DNA of 64,000 bases from contig NZ_WOTH01000009.1 in the NCBI RefSeq assembly GCF_011516945.1, forward strand, positions 1-64,000, read 5' to 3'. A model generated the notes under the pieces. The model saw only the letters and a list, made by a program, of their open reading frames with translations. It was not told where the DNA came from and searched no databases. Origin of the DNA: Acetobacter estunensis. GTDB taxonomy: Bacteria > Pseudomonadota > Alphaproteobacteria > Acetobacterales > Acetobacteraceae. Position 1 is the stretch's first letter. Every line of letters begins with the position of its first letter. This document shows, in pieces, positions 1 through 7,346 of the stretch. The position numbers and the translations under genes were made by a program.

Positions 1-69
1 CTCAATCAGAGGTTCCCAGATCGCCCATGTCTCGTCCGTAAAGGTGCCTGTTCTGTCTCCTTCTTCCAT
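1..69 (-). mobile_element. Insertion-sequence transposase, N-terminal fragment (runs off the left edge)
   Basis: Reading the minus strand from an ATG at 67-69 gives 23 residues beginning MEEGDRTGTFTDETWAIWEP. The 'FTDExWAxWEPLI' pattern is typical of the N-terminus of small IS5-group transposases common in acetic acid bacteria. The frame is open to the window edge, so only the 5' end is present. The element's outer end probably lies between 70 and about 120, but with the other end outside the window no terminal inverted repeat can be confirmed. The family call rests on a short match. Confidence 0.6.
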
Positions 70-361
70 CCCTACAATATGGGAAGAAATTCAAGATCTA
101 ACAGGCCCTAATTCTGGACCACACACCGCCAAGACATCGTTTCTATGCCGTGCACGATAGCGTTCGCTCACTTCATAAACGCACGGCGTCCGAACCGGGC
201 GAACTCATGCGGCAAGCAGCTCTGCATCTGCGGCGTGCCCGGTATACTGCCCCAGATCCTTCATGATCATCGCGACCGGTTTCCATCAAAAAAAGGCCCG
301 GATGCTGAGCAGAATCCGGGCCTTTTCTTTTCAGATCAGATAAAATCAGGATCGGGAGCCG
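70..361. other. Intergenic stretch between IS fragment and exbD
   Basis: No convincing gene. A reading frame at 145-384 on plus has no ribosome binding site, reads through the terminator at 288-326 and overlaps the end of exbD. It is judged spurious. The part from 70 to about 120 probably belongs to the insertion sequence. Confidence 0.6.
288..326 (-). terminator. Rho-independent terminator of the tonB-exb operon
   Basis: A perfect 9-bp stem, GGCCCGGAT (295-303) with ATCCGGGCC (314-322), has a 10-nt loop and is flanked by seven A and four T. Read on minus it is a stem followed by a seven-T tail, 36 bp after the exbD stop. It could act in both directions. Confidence 0.85.
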
Positions 362-787
362 CTACTCCTCCCCTCCCCCGATAATCCCAAGCTTTGTGAT
401 GCCCAACCGCTGGGCGTCGGCCAGTACATGAGCAACGGTCTTATAATCTGCAAGACGGTTCGGGCTTATGTGCATTTCCGGCTGCTCCGGCTGAGCAACG
501 GCTTCCTGCAGACGGCTCTGGAGTTCAGCCTCACTTACAACAGGTGCACCGTTCCAGGTAATCGTGTTGTCGAAATCAATCCCAAGTGTGACGGTCTGTG
601 GATCCGGCGTGGTTTGTGGCGGTGGGTCACCCTGCGGAAGATTGAGCGAAACAGAGTGCGTCTGAAGCGGAATAGTAATGATGAGCATGATCAGCAGCAC
701 CAGCATCACGTCGATCAGCGGCGTGGTGTTGATATCGACAATGCCCTCATCCTCAGTGATGCTGTCAGAACCGACATTCATACCCAT
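362..787 (-). CDS. exbD: ExbD/TolR-family biopolymer transport protein (second copy)
   Basis: ExbD forms, with ExbB, the inner-membrane proton channel that energises TonB. This 141-residue form has a short cytoplasmic N-terminus, the family motif 'DINTTPLIDVMLVLLI' including the membrane Asp needed for proton flow, one transmembrane helix and a periplasmic domain. The start at 787 is chosen because GAGGAG lies 7 nt upstream. A longer frame to 820 lacks such a site. It is the last gene of a four-gene minus-strand operon and follows another, clearly different exbD by 36 bp. Confidence 0.9.
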   Translation of the reverse strand: MGMNVGSDSITEDEGIVDINTTPLIDVMLVLLIMLIITIPLQTHSVSLNLPQGDPPPQTTPDPQTVTLGIDFDNTITWNGAPVVSEAELQSRLQEAVAQPEQPEMHISPNRLADYKTVAHVLADAQRLGITKLGIIGGGEE

Positions 788-823
788 GAGCGGTCTCCTC
801 TCGGGCCAATGAAGAGCCATGCT

Positions 824-1249
824 TCAGTTTGCATGGGGCTGCTCCGTGATGAAGTCCACGCGCGTCACACCCGCTTCCTGACAGGCTGCAATCAGCTTCC
901 CTACCGGCTCATAGCGGGCACTTGCATCGCCACGGATCATGATCTGGGGCTGCGGCTGCTGACGTGCGGCCTTGTCCAGCCGCGCCATCAGATCTGCATG
1001 GTCACGCAGCGGCGTCTGATCCCACCATGTCTGTCCATCCGCCGTCACCGCGAGGGTGACGTTGCCCGGCAATACTTTGCTGGGCTGGTTGGTGTCTTTG
1101 GGCAGACTTACTTTCACCGTGTGGGTCGCCACAGGGATAGTGATGAGAAAGATGATGAGCAGCACAAGCATGACGTCAACGAGAGGCGTCGTGTTGATGG
1201 CGGAGATGACCTCATCATCATCTCCGCTCCCGCTGATGGAGATTGCCAT
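824..1249 (-). CDS. exbD: ExbD/TolR-family biopolymer transport protein (first copy)
   Basis: This 141-residue ExbD/TolR protein has the motif 'AINTTPLVDVMLVLLIIF', one N-terminal membrane helix and a periplasmic C-terminal domain. It starts 2 nt after the exbB stop, so the two are probably translationally coupled. It shares the membrane motif with the next exbD but the periplasmic domains have diverged: one has a WWDQTPLRDHADL stretch and the other ITWNGAPVVSEAEL. A heteromeric ExbB/ExbD/ExbD' complex is likely, but a separate role for each copy is inference. Confidence 0.9.
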   Translation of the reverse strand: MAISISGSGDDDEVISAINTTPLVDVMLVLLIIFLITIPVATHTVKVSLPKDTNQPSKVLPGNVTLAVTADGQTWWDQTPLRDHADLMARLDKAARQQPQPQIMIRGDASARYEPVGKLIAACQEAGVTRVDFITEQPHAN

Positions 1250-1251
1250 GA

Positions 1252-2259
1252 TCAGGCCACCCGGGCTGAAGCGGTCGCTGTGGTGGGCGAACGATCGGGC
1301 CGCACGACAATCGTCTCACGCGTGGTACCGTGTCGGAAACCACCGATCAGAATCGACTGCACATCCGCAGCAAAATTACGCACCCGCTCAAGGGCATTCT
1401 TGTTGCGGCGAACCAGCAGGTTGTAACCCAGCACGGCAGGAACGGCAGTGCCCAGACCAATCGCCGTCATGATGAGCGACTCACCCACAGGCCCCGCCAC
1501 CTTGTCGATGGACGCCTGCCCCGCGATGCCGATGGCTGTAAGTGCATGGTAAATACCCCAGACCGTGCCGAACAGCCCTACGAATGGCGAGGTCGAACCA
1601 ACCGTTCCGAGGAAGGCCAGACCACTCTGAAGGTTACTCTGCACCGTATCGACAGATCGCTGGATCTGGGCAGACGTCCAGTCGGAAAGATCGATTGAAT
1701 CCTGCATCGTTCCTTCATGATGCTCTGCCGCCGTGATGGCGGTCTCGGCCACGTAACGGAACGGCGAAGTCGTCTTGAGTGCCGCCGCTCCTTCCTGAAG
1801 TGTCCGGTGTGACCAGAAATTCTTCGCAGCCGCCTTGGCCGAGGACAGAAGACGTGCCTGTTCGACGAATTTCGTAATGATGATGTACCACGACCCAATG
1901 GACATCAGCAGCATGATGATCAGAACGCCACGGGCAATGATATCGCCATTCGCCCAGAGCGCACTCAGCCCATAAGGATTGTCCACCGATTTCTCAGTCA
2001 CCACCGGAGATGGAGCGGCAGGCGCAGCATCCGATGCCGCACTTACGGAAGGCGCCACAGCTACCGGAGCCTGAGACGGCGATGAAGAAGGTGCAGGCGT
2101 GCCGTCAGCGGCGGCATTCTGTGCCACCGACGAAATTGCAGGTGCCGCAGCATCCTGCGCGAAAGCAGCGATGGGTGCTGAGGAAGCAAGCAGCCCCACG
2201 AGCAGCGGGACGGCAAAACCACCAAAGCGCGAGCGGTGCGACAGGGGTGTCATTGGCAT
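1252..2259 (-). CDS. exbB: MotA/TolQ/ExbB proton channel family protein with long periplasmic leader
   Basis: ExbB is the multi-spanning partner of ExbD in the TonB motor. A hydrophobic leader ending 'APIAAFAQ' (about residues 15-36) is followed by a low-complexity Ala/Pro/Ser stretch, a membrane segment near 'ARGVLIIMLLMSIGSWYIIITKF', and the conserved ExbB region 'GTVWGIYHALTAIG' and 'GESLIMTAIGLGTAVPAVLGYN'. The total of about 335 residues is longer than E. coli ExbB because of the leader, a form common in Alphaproteobacteria. The start at 2259 puts AGGA 6 nt upstream. The ATG at 2265 is too close to that site. Confidence 0.9.
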   Translation of the reverse strand: MPMTPLSHRSRFGGFAVPLLVGLLASSAPIAAFAQDAAAPAISSVAQNAAADGTPAPSSSPSQAPVAVAPSVSAASDAAPAAPSPVVTEKSVDNPYGLSALWANGDIIARGVLIIMLLMSIGSWYIIITKFVEQARLLSSAKAAAKNFWSHRTLQEGAAALKTTSPFRYVAETAITAAEHHEGTMQDSIDLSDWTSAQIQRSVDTVQSNLQSGLAFLGTVGSTSPFVGLFGTVWGIYHALTAIGIAGQASIDKVAGPVGESLIMTAIGLGTAVPAVLGYNLLVRRNKNALERVRNFAADVQSILIGGFRHGTTRETIVVRPDRSPTTATASARVA

Positions 2260-2313
2260 TTCCATTCCTGTGTCTTGTGATCAACGAATAGTAAAATCGG
2301 GAACGTCGGAGAC

Positions 2314-2982
2314 TCATTCATTCAGGCTGAATGAAATCGTGTAGGTGTGGTGAAACTCTTTGACAGGCACACCATTTGCCGTGGCCGGCACGTAACGGGC
2401 CTTGCGCACGTAATCGAGTGCAGCACGGGCAAAGTCCTGCCCTCCGGTAATGCTCGTCGCCTTACAGTTGCTGGTCTCGCCGGTAGGCTCCACATCGCAC
2501 ACGACGGAAACACGCCCCTCCCGCCCTTCGTCCTGGGCTTCATCGGGATATTCCAGCGCCACGTGGTTCACAGGGCGCGAGCCCGCGACATGATCGGGCA
2601 CGGCTGGACCCGGTGGCGCTGATGACGTCGGCGCGGGTGTCGCTGCCACATGCGGCGAAGGCACAACCGGTTTGAGCGGCTTTGTATGCGTCACGTGCCG
2701 AACGACCGGCTTGGGCGGCTGTAGCACCTTGATCTTTGGTGGAGGAATATAGGGCGGTGGTGGTGCGGTCAGCTGCGGAGGCGGTGGTGGAGGCGGCGGA
2801 GGCGGGGGCGGCTTGACCGGCCGGATCACCACAGCCTGCATGGGCACGTGCTGAACAGGAGCCGGCTGCTTGTCCACCCAGGTCGCATAAATCCCTCCCA
2901 GCACGAGAAAGATGAACGAGACCCCGCCAACGCCAACGGCCTGCTTTACCGGACTGCGCTGCTCCTGCGCGTAATCGAACAT
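2314..2982 (-). CDS. tonB: TonB energy transducer
   Basis: TonB links the ExbB/ExbD motor to outer-membrane receptors. Seen here are a short cytoplasmic N-terminus, one membrane helix ('VGGVSFIFLVLGGIYATWV'), a Pro/Lys-rich periplasmic spacer with an uninterrupted run of 12 prolines, and a C-terminal TonB domain ('EYPDEAQDEGREGRVSVVC' through 'YVPATANGVPVKEFHHTYTI'). At 222 residues it is of normal length. The start at 2982 has GGGAG about 10 nt upstream. An upstream ATG at 3006 has none. It is first in the tonB-exbB-exbD-exbD operon. Confidence 0.92.
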   Translation of the reverse strand: MFDYAQEQRSPVKQAVGVGGVSFIFLVLGGIYATWVDKQPAPVQHVPMQAVVIRPVKPPPPPPPPPPPPQLTAPPPPYIPPPKIKVLQPPKPVVRHVTHTKPLKPVVPSPHVAATPAPTSSAPPGPAVPDHVAGSRPVNHVALEYPDEAQDEGREGRVSVVCDVEPTGETSNCKATSITGGQDFARAALDYVRKARYVPATANGVPVKEFHHTYTISFSLNE

Positions 2983-3181
2983 GCAAGACAACTCCCAGAC
3001 AGCCATGTAGTGGCGCGAGAGCCATGCTTCGGATGGTGGGGAAATCCATTTCCATTTTGAAAACGTGAATTCCGAAGAATGGCCCGTTCTGAAAGTGTAT
3101 GCGAAAAACCCTCTTATGAAATCGGAGTTATATTCAACCGTCAGTCAATGCTCGCCAATGGATCGATGTTGTCGCGGACGT

Positions 3182-3222
3182 AAAAAAGCCTTGGCCGGAA
3201 ATTATCTTTCCAGACCAAGGCT
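3182..3222 (-). terminator. Terminator of the acyl-CoA-dehydrogenase-like gene
   Basis: On minus, AGCCTTGG and CCAAGGCT form an 8-bp stem around a roughly 20-nt loop, followed by six T. It lies just downstream of the gene ending at 3258 and separates it from tonB. Confidence 0.75.
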
Positions 3223-3257
3223 CCCTATCGACGTACAATCGCTTTTATCGCAGCCGT

Positions 3258-4418
3258 TTACCGCACGGCTTCAAAAGCCGATCGTCCCGCACCTTCAAGC
3301 ACCGCATCCGCCTGCGGGGTATGGATACGCCCGCACAGGACATTTCGATAATGCCGCTCCAGAGGATTGTTCTGACTAAGACCCGGATTTCCCGTGACTT
3401 CCACAGCCCGGGCAACGGAGGCAATGGCATTTTCGGTCACTAGGCGCTTGATCTGCCCGGCCTCTACCAGAGTAATGGTTCCGTCCTCTACCTTCGTCAA
3501 CGCACGGTCCAGCAATGCTTCATTGGTGAGAAGCAATCCGTCTATCTCCCCCAGAACGGCGTGAAAACGCGGCAATGTGGACAGAGGACGCCCAAGCGCC
3601 GTAGGGACACGCCCTTCGAGAAATCCAACCAGCCATTCCCGAGCCGCGCGCGCAACCGCGTCGTAGAGAGCGGGCACAACAACCGTATGCCATGTGGCGA
3701 GTGCCGGGGTTTCCGGATTGCTCCGGCTGTCATGGAAATTGATGAGATATCGCTCAGGAATTTCAACATCCTCAAAGACGATGGTGTCGCTGCCGGTCGC
3801 TCTCATCCCGAGTTGATGCCAGCTTTTCTCGATCCGGACACCGGGAGAATTGAGCGGCACAAGAATCTGCCCGATCCGCGGCACATCCTCCTCAGTGGCA
3901 CCCCATACAACACCCCAATGCAGCGCTGAGGAACCGGTCGAAAAGATCTTCCGACCGGACAGCAGCCAACGCCCGCCTTCCCGACGCACCCGTGTCGCCG
4001 GAATCCCGCCACGCGCTGGCGTGCCAAGTTCTGGCTCCACCCGCAAAGCGTTGACGAGAGCGCCTGACCGGACAATGGAATCAAGCACCTCTCCGCGCAC
4101 ATCGTCGGGCCATGTGGCAGACGCCACGATGCCAGCCGTCTGAAGATACTGCATGGCCAGAATCAAAGCTGTGGAGGGATCGCCCAGCGCCACACGCGCC
4201 ACGATTTTCGCGATCTGACGCAGAGTAATCCCACCGCCACCTCTGTTGCGAGGCACCGCCAGAGAAAGAAACCCAGCTTTTCGCAAATCTTCCAGATTAT
4301 CAAAACCGATTTCACCGCGCCGGTCATGTTCCGCCGCACGAAGAGCAAACTGCCGCACAAGGTCATCCGGCACTTCTGTCTCGGTCTGCGTGGGTTCGAC
4401 AATCCGTGATCCGTCCAT
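3258..4418 (-). CDS. Acyl-CoA-dehydrogenase-like flavoprotein (SfnB/DszC-type, sulfur acquisition)
   Basis: This 386-residue protein has the acyl-CoA dehydrogenase fold: an N-terminal helical domain ('LRKAGFLSLAVPRNRGGGG'), a middle domain ('GRKIFSTGSSALHWGVVWG', 'WHQLGMRATGSDTIVFEDVEIP') and a C-terminal helical domain. Flavin monooxygenases of this fold such as DszC and SfnB act in desulfurisation. That role is inferred here because the next gene encodes a sulfonate-type binding protein 20 bp upstream on the same strand. The usual acyl-CoA dehydrogenase catalytic Glu could not be placed with confidence. Ordinary acyl-CoA oxidation is the alternative. Confidence 0.75.
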   Translation of the reverse strand: MDGSRIVEPTQTETEVPDDLVRQFALRAAEHDRRGEIGFDNLEDLRKAGFLSLAVPRNRGGGGITLRQIAKIVARVALGDPSTALILAMQYLQTAGIVASATWPDDVRGEVLDSIVRSGALVNALRVEPELGTPARGGIPATRVRREGGRWLLSGRKIFSTGSSALHWGVVWGATEEDVPRIGQILVPLNSPGVRIEKSWHQLGMRATGSDTIVFEDVEIPERYLINFHDSRSNPETPALATWHTVVVPALYDAVARAAREWLVGFLEGRVPTALGRPLSTLPRFHAVLGEIDGLLLTNEALLDRALTKVEDGTITLVEAGQIKRLVTENAIASVARAVEVTGNPGLSQNNPLERHYRNVLCGRIHTPQADAVLEGAGRSAFEAVR

Positions 4419-4438
4419 GATAAACTATCCGTTTTCCG

Positions 4439-5437
4439 TCAGGGTGATGTCAGATTCTGTTCGAATGCCTCATCGAAAGCGCCCGACCGCGTGAGGAAAC
4501 CGGCGGATCGGTAGGCATCGGCAACAGTCGCTTCATCCCTGATAACATCAGGCGTCACCGGTGCGGGCGTGGCAATAAGTTTTTCCGCCACAGACACAGC
4601 CACATCTTCCGGGATTCCGGTCTGCCGGGCAAGAATGCGGGCATATTCCGCCTGATGCTGAGTGCCCCATGCATAGGCAGCTGTAATCCGGCGATAGAAA
4701 TCAGCCAGCAGCACACGCTTGCTGACCAGCGCCTCCGTATTGGCCACAAAGAAGCTGTTGTTCGGCATCAGACCGGCCGCATCCACTACGACGTGTCCAT
4801 GTCCGGACACGACAGCAAGAGACACATAAGGTTCCCACGTGGACCACGCCTCCACACGCTGTGTATCCAGCGCCGCCTTTGCCTGAGCAGGCAGAAGAAA
4901 AACGATCTTGGGTGCCGGAGCGGGAATGGCTCCTGTTGCCAGCAGGCGCAGCAGAAGCAAATGACCTATGGAGCCTCGACCTGTGGCAATCCGCTTGCCC
5001 GACAACTGCGCTGCATTGGTGATGGAAGAGCCTTCCGGCGCAATCACGGCCGTGGCTTTGCCTCCTCCACGCGGCGGAATCAGCCACGCCGCCTTGATGG
5101 GCAATCCTGCTCCCCAGGCAAAAATGAACGGACCGTCTCCGGCGATACCTGTATCTACCGCTCTGGCTCCCAGCGCCTGCAACAACGGCGCCGCCGCCTC
5201 GAACTCCACCCAGCGAATGCGATAGGGCAAGCCCTTATCCACCCCGGCCGCCTGCAGCAGGGCTTTCTGCTGTCCCTTCTGATCCGCGACAATCAGTTCG
5301 TCTTGCGCCCGGGCGGACATCCCCGAAAGCACCCCAGCCGCAAGGGCAAGAACGCATGACAGGAGGCGGAAGCGGCCCAACACGAGGCGCAAAATCGGTG
5401 AAGCATGTTTCATCATCGGAAAACCATCACCAGACAT
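4439..5437 (-). CDS. ABC transporter periplasmic binding protein, sulfonate/taurine type (SsuA-like)
   Basis: A signal peptide ('LLSCVLALAAGVLSGMSARAQ') precedes a type-2 periplasmic binding fold resembling SsuA: 'ELIVADQKGQQKALLQAAG', 'GDGPFIFAWGAG', 'LSGKRIATGRGSIGHLLLLR', 'VEAWSTWEPYVSLA'. It should deliver an aliphatic sulfonate or a related anion to the permease encoded divergently at 5554. The longest frame begins with TTG at 5449; ATG at 5437 is preferred and ATG at 5416 is also possible. None has a strong ribosome binding site. It is divergent from the rest of the importer across an AT-rich gap. Confidence 0.85.
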   Translation of the reverse strand: MSGDGFPMMKHASPILRLVLGRFRLLSCVLALAAGVLSGMSARAQDELIVADQKGQQKALLQAAGVDKGLPYRIRWVEFEAAAPLLQALGARAVDTGIAGDGPFIFAWGAGLPIKAAWLIPPRGGGKATAVIAPEGSSITNAAQLSGKRIATGRGSIGHLLLLRLLATGAIPAPAPKIVFLLPAQAKAALDTQRVEAWSTWEPYVSLAVVSGHGHVVVDAAGLMPNNSFFVANTEALVSKRVLLADFYRRITAAYAWGTQHQAEYARILARQTGIPEDVAVSVAEKLIATPAPVTPDVIRDEATVADAYRSAGFLTRSGAFDEAFEQNLTSP

Positions 5438-5449
5438 CGCAGAGTTCAA

Positions 5450-5553
5450 TCAAATCACGCCAACATGTGACATGAATATAATTCACACTATATAAAAATG
5501 TAAATATGAAAGGATGTGTCCTGAAAATACGCACAGCGTGGAGTCACGAGGTC
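5450..5553. promoter_or_regulatory. Divergent promoter region of the sulfonate-type locus
   Basis: This is an AT-rich gap between divergently transcribed halves of one locus, with stretches such as TATAATTCACAC and ACTATATAAAAATG. It is the natural place for back-to-back promoters and a shared operator. No known regulator site can be named. Confidence 0.5.
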
Positions 5554-6432
5554 ATGTCCGGCGCAACCCTGCACAACACATCCCCCGCCGCACCCCGGTT
5601 CGACGTGCCGTCAGGCACTGCCTTCTCTTCCTCCTCGCGGAGAAAGTGGGTCAATAAGCTGCAACTGCAGAACCTTGCCCGCTATCTTTCTCCTCTGCTG
5701 ATGATCCTGTGCTGGCAGACCGCATGCTCTACAGGGCTGCTGTCCACCCGACTTGTTGCGTCACCCCTTCAAATTCTCAGGACAGGCTGGACGCTGGTTC
5801 AAGACGGCACCCTCTCGACCAATATGGGCGTGTCGCTTCTGCGCGCGGTCGCAGGCCTGTCCCTCGCCCTATTGGTTGGAACCAGCCTCGCGCTGATTTC
5901 AGGGCTTTCCCAGCTTGGCGAAAACATCGTGGACGCCCCACTTCAGATCTTCCGCACGCTGCCGGTTCTTGCTCTCGTGCCGCTGTTCATTCTCTGGTTT
6001 GGCATCGGGGAAACCCCCAAAATCCTGCTCGTGGCGCTGGGCTCCACGTTTCCGATCTATCTCAATCTTCACAAGGGCATTCGTTCGATTGACCCAAAAC
6101 TGCTGGAAATGACCCGCACCCTGCGCCTGTCGCGCAGCCAGACTATCCGCGATGTGATCCTTCCCGGAGCATTACCCGATCTGTTGGTCGGCATCCGTTT
6201 TGCGGTCGGCATATCATGGCTGATGCTGGTTGTGGCCGAACAGGTCAACGCCGACAGTGGCATCGGACACATGATGATGGACGCACAGGATTTCCTGCGC
6301 ACCGATATCATTTTCGTCGGATTTGCAATCTATGGGCTTCTGGGACTGATCTCGGATCAGGTCGTGCGCATATTGGAACGAAAAGCCCTCGTCTGGCGTC
6401 CTCAGCATCTTAAAACAACAGCGAGCGCATGA
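5554..6432 (+). CDS. ABC transporter permease, sulfonate/taurine/nitrate type (SsuC-like)
   Basis: This 292-residue binding-protein-dependent permease has about six membrane helices and the cytoplasmic coupling loop near 'LRLSRSQTIRDVILPGALPDLLVGIRF' (EAA-type motif), followed by 'GISWLMLVVAEQVNADSGIGHMM', characteristic of SsuC/TauC. The start at 5554 has GAGG and GGAG a few bases upstream. The frame is open to 5506 without a site. The stop overlaps the ATPase start by 4 nt, so the two are translationally coupled. Confidence 0.9.
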   Translation: MSGATLHNTSPAAPRFDVPSGTAFSSSSRRKWVNKLQLQNLARYLSPLLMILCWQTACSTGLLSTRLVASPLQILRTGWTLVQDGTLSTNMGVSLLRAVAGLSLALLVGTSLALISGLSQLGENIVDAPLQIFRTLPVLALVPLFILWFGIGETPKILLVALGSTFPIYLNLHKGIRSIDPKLLEMTRTLRLSRSQTIRDVILPGALPDLLVGIRFAVGISWLMLVVAEQVNADSGIGHMMMDAQDFLRTDIIFVGFAIYGLLGLISDQVVRILERKALVWRPQHLKTTASA

Positions 6433-7166
6433 TGAATCAGATATCTCCCCTGATCGCCGCTCCCGCCGTCACTCAACCCGCTGTCAGTGTGCGCGGCCTG
6501 AGCCGCCGTTTTGGAAACGGTCCGCGCGTGCTCAATCAGTTGAATCTGGATATTGCTCAAGGCGAGTTCGTCGCCCTTCTCGGCCGCAGCGGTTCGGGTA
6601 AATCGACGTTGCTTCGAACTCTGTCGGGCCTCGACCCTGTCACGGAAGGGCATATTTCCTGCCCGCAGGAAATCTCCGTGGTGTTTCAGGAAAGCCGGCT
6701 CCTGCCATGGAAAAAAGTCTGGCAGAATGTGACGTTGGGCCGCAACGATACACCACGAGATCAGGCACGCCATGTTCTGGAAGAAGTGGGACTTGCCCAT
6801 CGCATTGATGCCTGGCCCCTGACCCTATCCGGCGGGGAAGCCCAACGCGCTGCACTGGCGCGGGCGCTCATACGGGAGCCGAAATTCCTGATGCTGGATG
6901 AACCCTTTGCAGCACTCGACGCGCTGACGCGCCTGCGTATGCAGGATCTCGTGTCAGCCCTGTGGCAACGACACAAAAGTGCCGTGCTTTTGGTGACTCA
7001 CGACGTGGATGAAGCGCTCTTACTGGCGGATCGCGCCGTAGTTCTGGAAGCTGGGCGTATCCGGGCTGAGTTGCCGATCCCTCTTCCCCGTCCGCGTCGG
7101 CACGCCGATCCTGTTTTTGTGCGCTTGCGTGCTACGCTGCTGGAACATCTGGGCGTGCATGAATAG
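6429..7166 (+). CDS. ABC transporter ATP-binding protein, sulfonate/taurine type (SsuB-like)
   Basis: This 245-residue nucleotide-binding subunit has Walker A 'GRSGSGKST', Q-loop 'VVFQESRLLPW', signature 'LSGGEAQR', Walker B 'FLMLDEPFAALD' and switch His in 'LLVTHDVDEAL'. The Q-loop form 'FQExRLLPW' is typical of the SsuB/TauB/NrtD group. It overlaps the permease by 4 nt and completes an importer with the binding protein at 4439-5437. Confidence 0.92.
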   Translation: MMNQISPLIAAPAVTQPAVSVRGLSRRFGNGPRVLNQLNLDIAQGEFVALLGRSGSGKSTLLRTLSGLDPVTEGHISCPQEISVVFQESRLLPWKKVWQNVTLGRNDTPRDQARHVLEEVGLAHRIDAWPLTLSGGEAQRAALARALIREPKFLMLDEPFAALDALTRLRMQDLVSALWQRHKSAVLLVTHDVDEALLLADRAVVLEAGRIRAELPIPLPRPRRHADPVFVRLRATLLEHLGVHE

Positions 7167-7182
7167 CAGCACACTCAGATTC

Positions 7183-7285
7183 TATAATGTTGTGACGGGA
7201 TAGACACCACGATCACTGCCTTACCACGAAGTGGATGAACAACAATACTTAATAAATAGCATCGTTTACGATTCACAACATTATA
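7183..7285. repeat. 13-bp perfect inverted repeat around the gap before the monooxygenase gene
   Basis: TATAATGTTGTGA at 7183-7195 is exactly complementary to TCACAACATTATA at 7273-7285, with 77 nt between. The arms contain TATAAT-like and TTGTGA elements. The pair sits between the ATPase stop (7166) and the monooxygenase start. It could be a two-site operator or the footprint of a lost mobile element. Confidence 0.8.
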
Positions 7286-7346
7286 CATGACCATTCCTCT
7301 CGTGATTTTATCTGAAAAATCCATAACATCTACTCATCAAGAGATT

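Noticed and set aside
428-1426. 332-residue frame on plus opposite the exbD genes
   Set aside because: It is antisense to two conserved exbD genes, is rich in His/Arg as expected of a reverse-frame shadow, and has no ribosome binding site.
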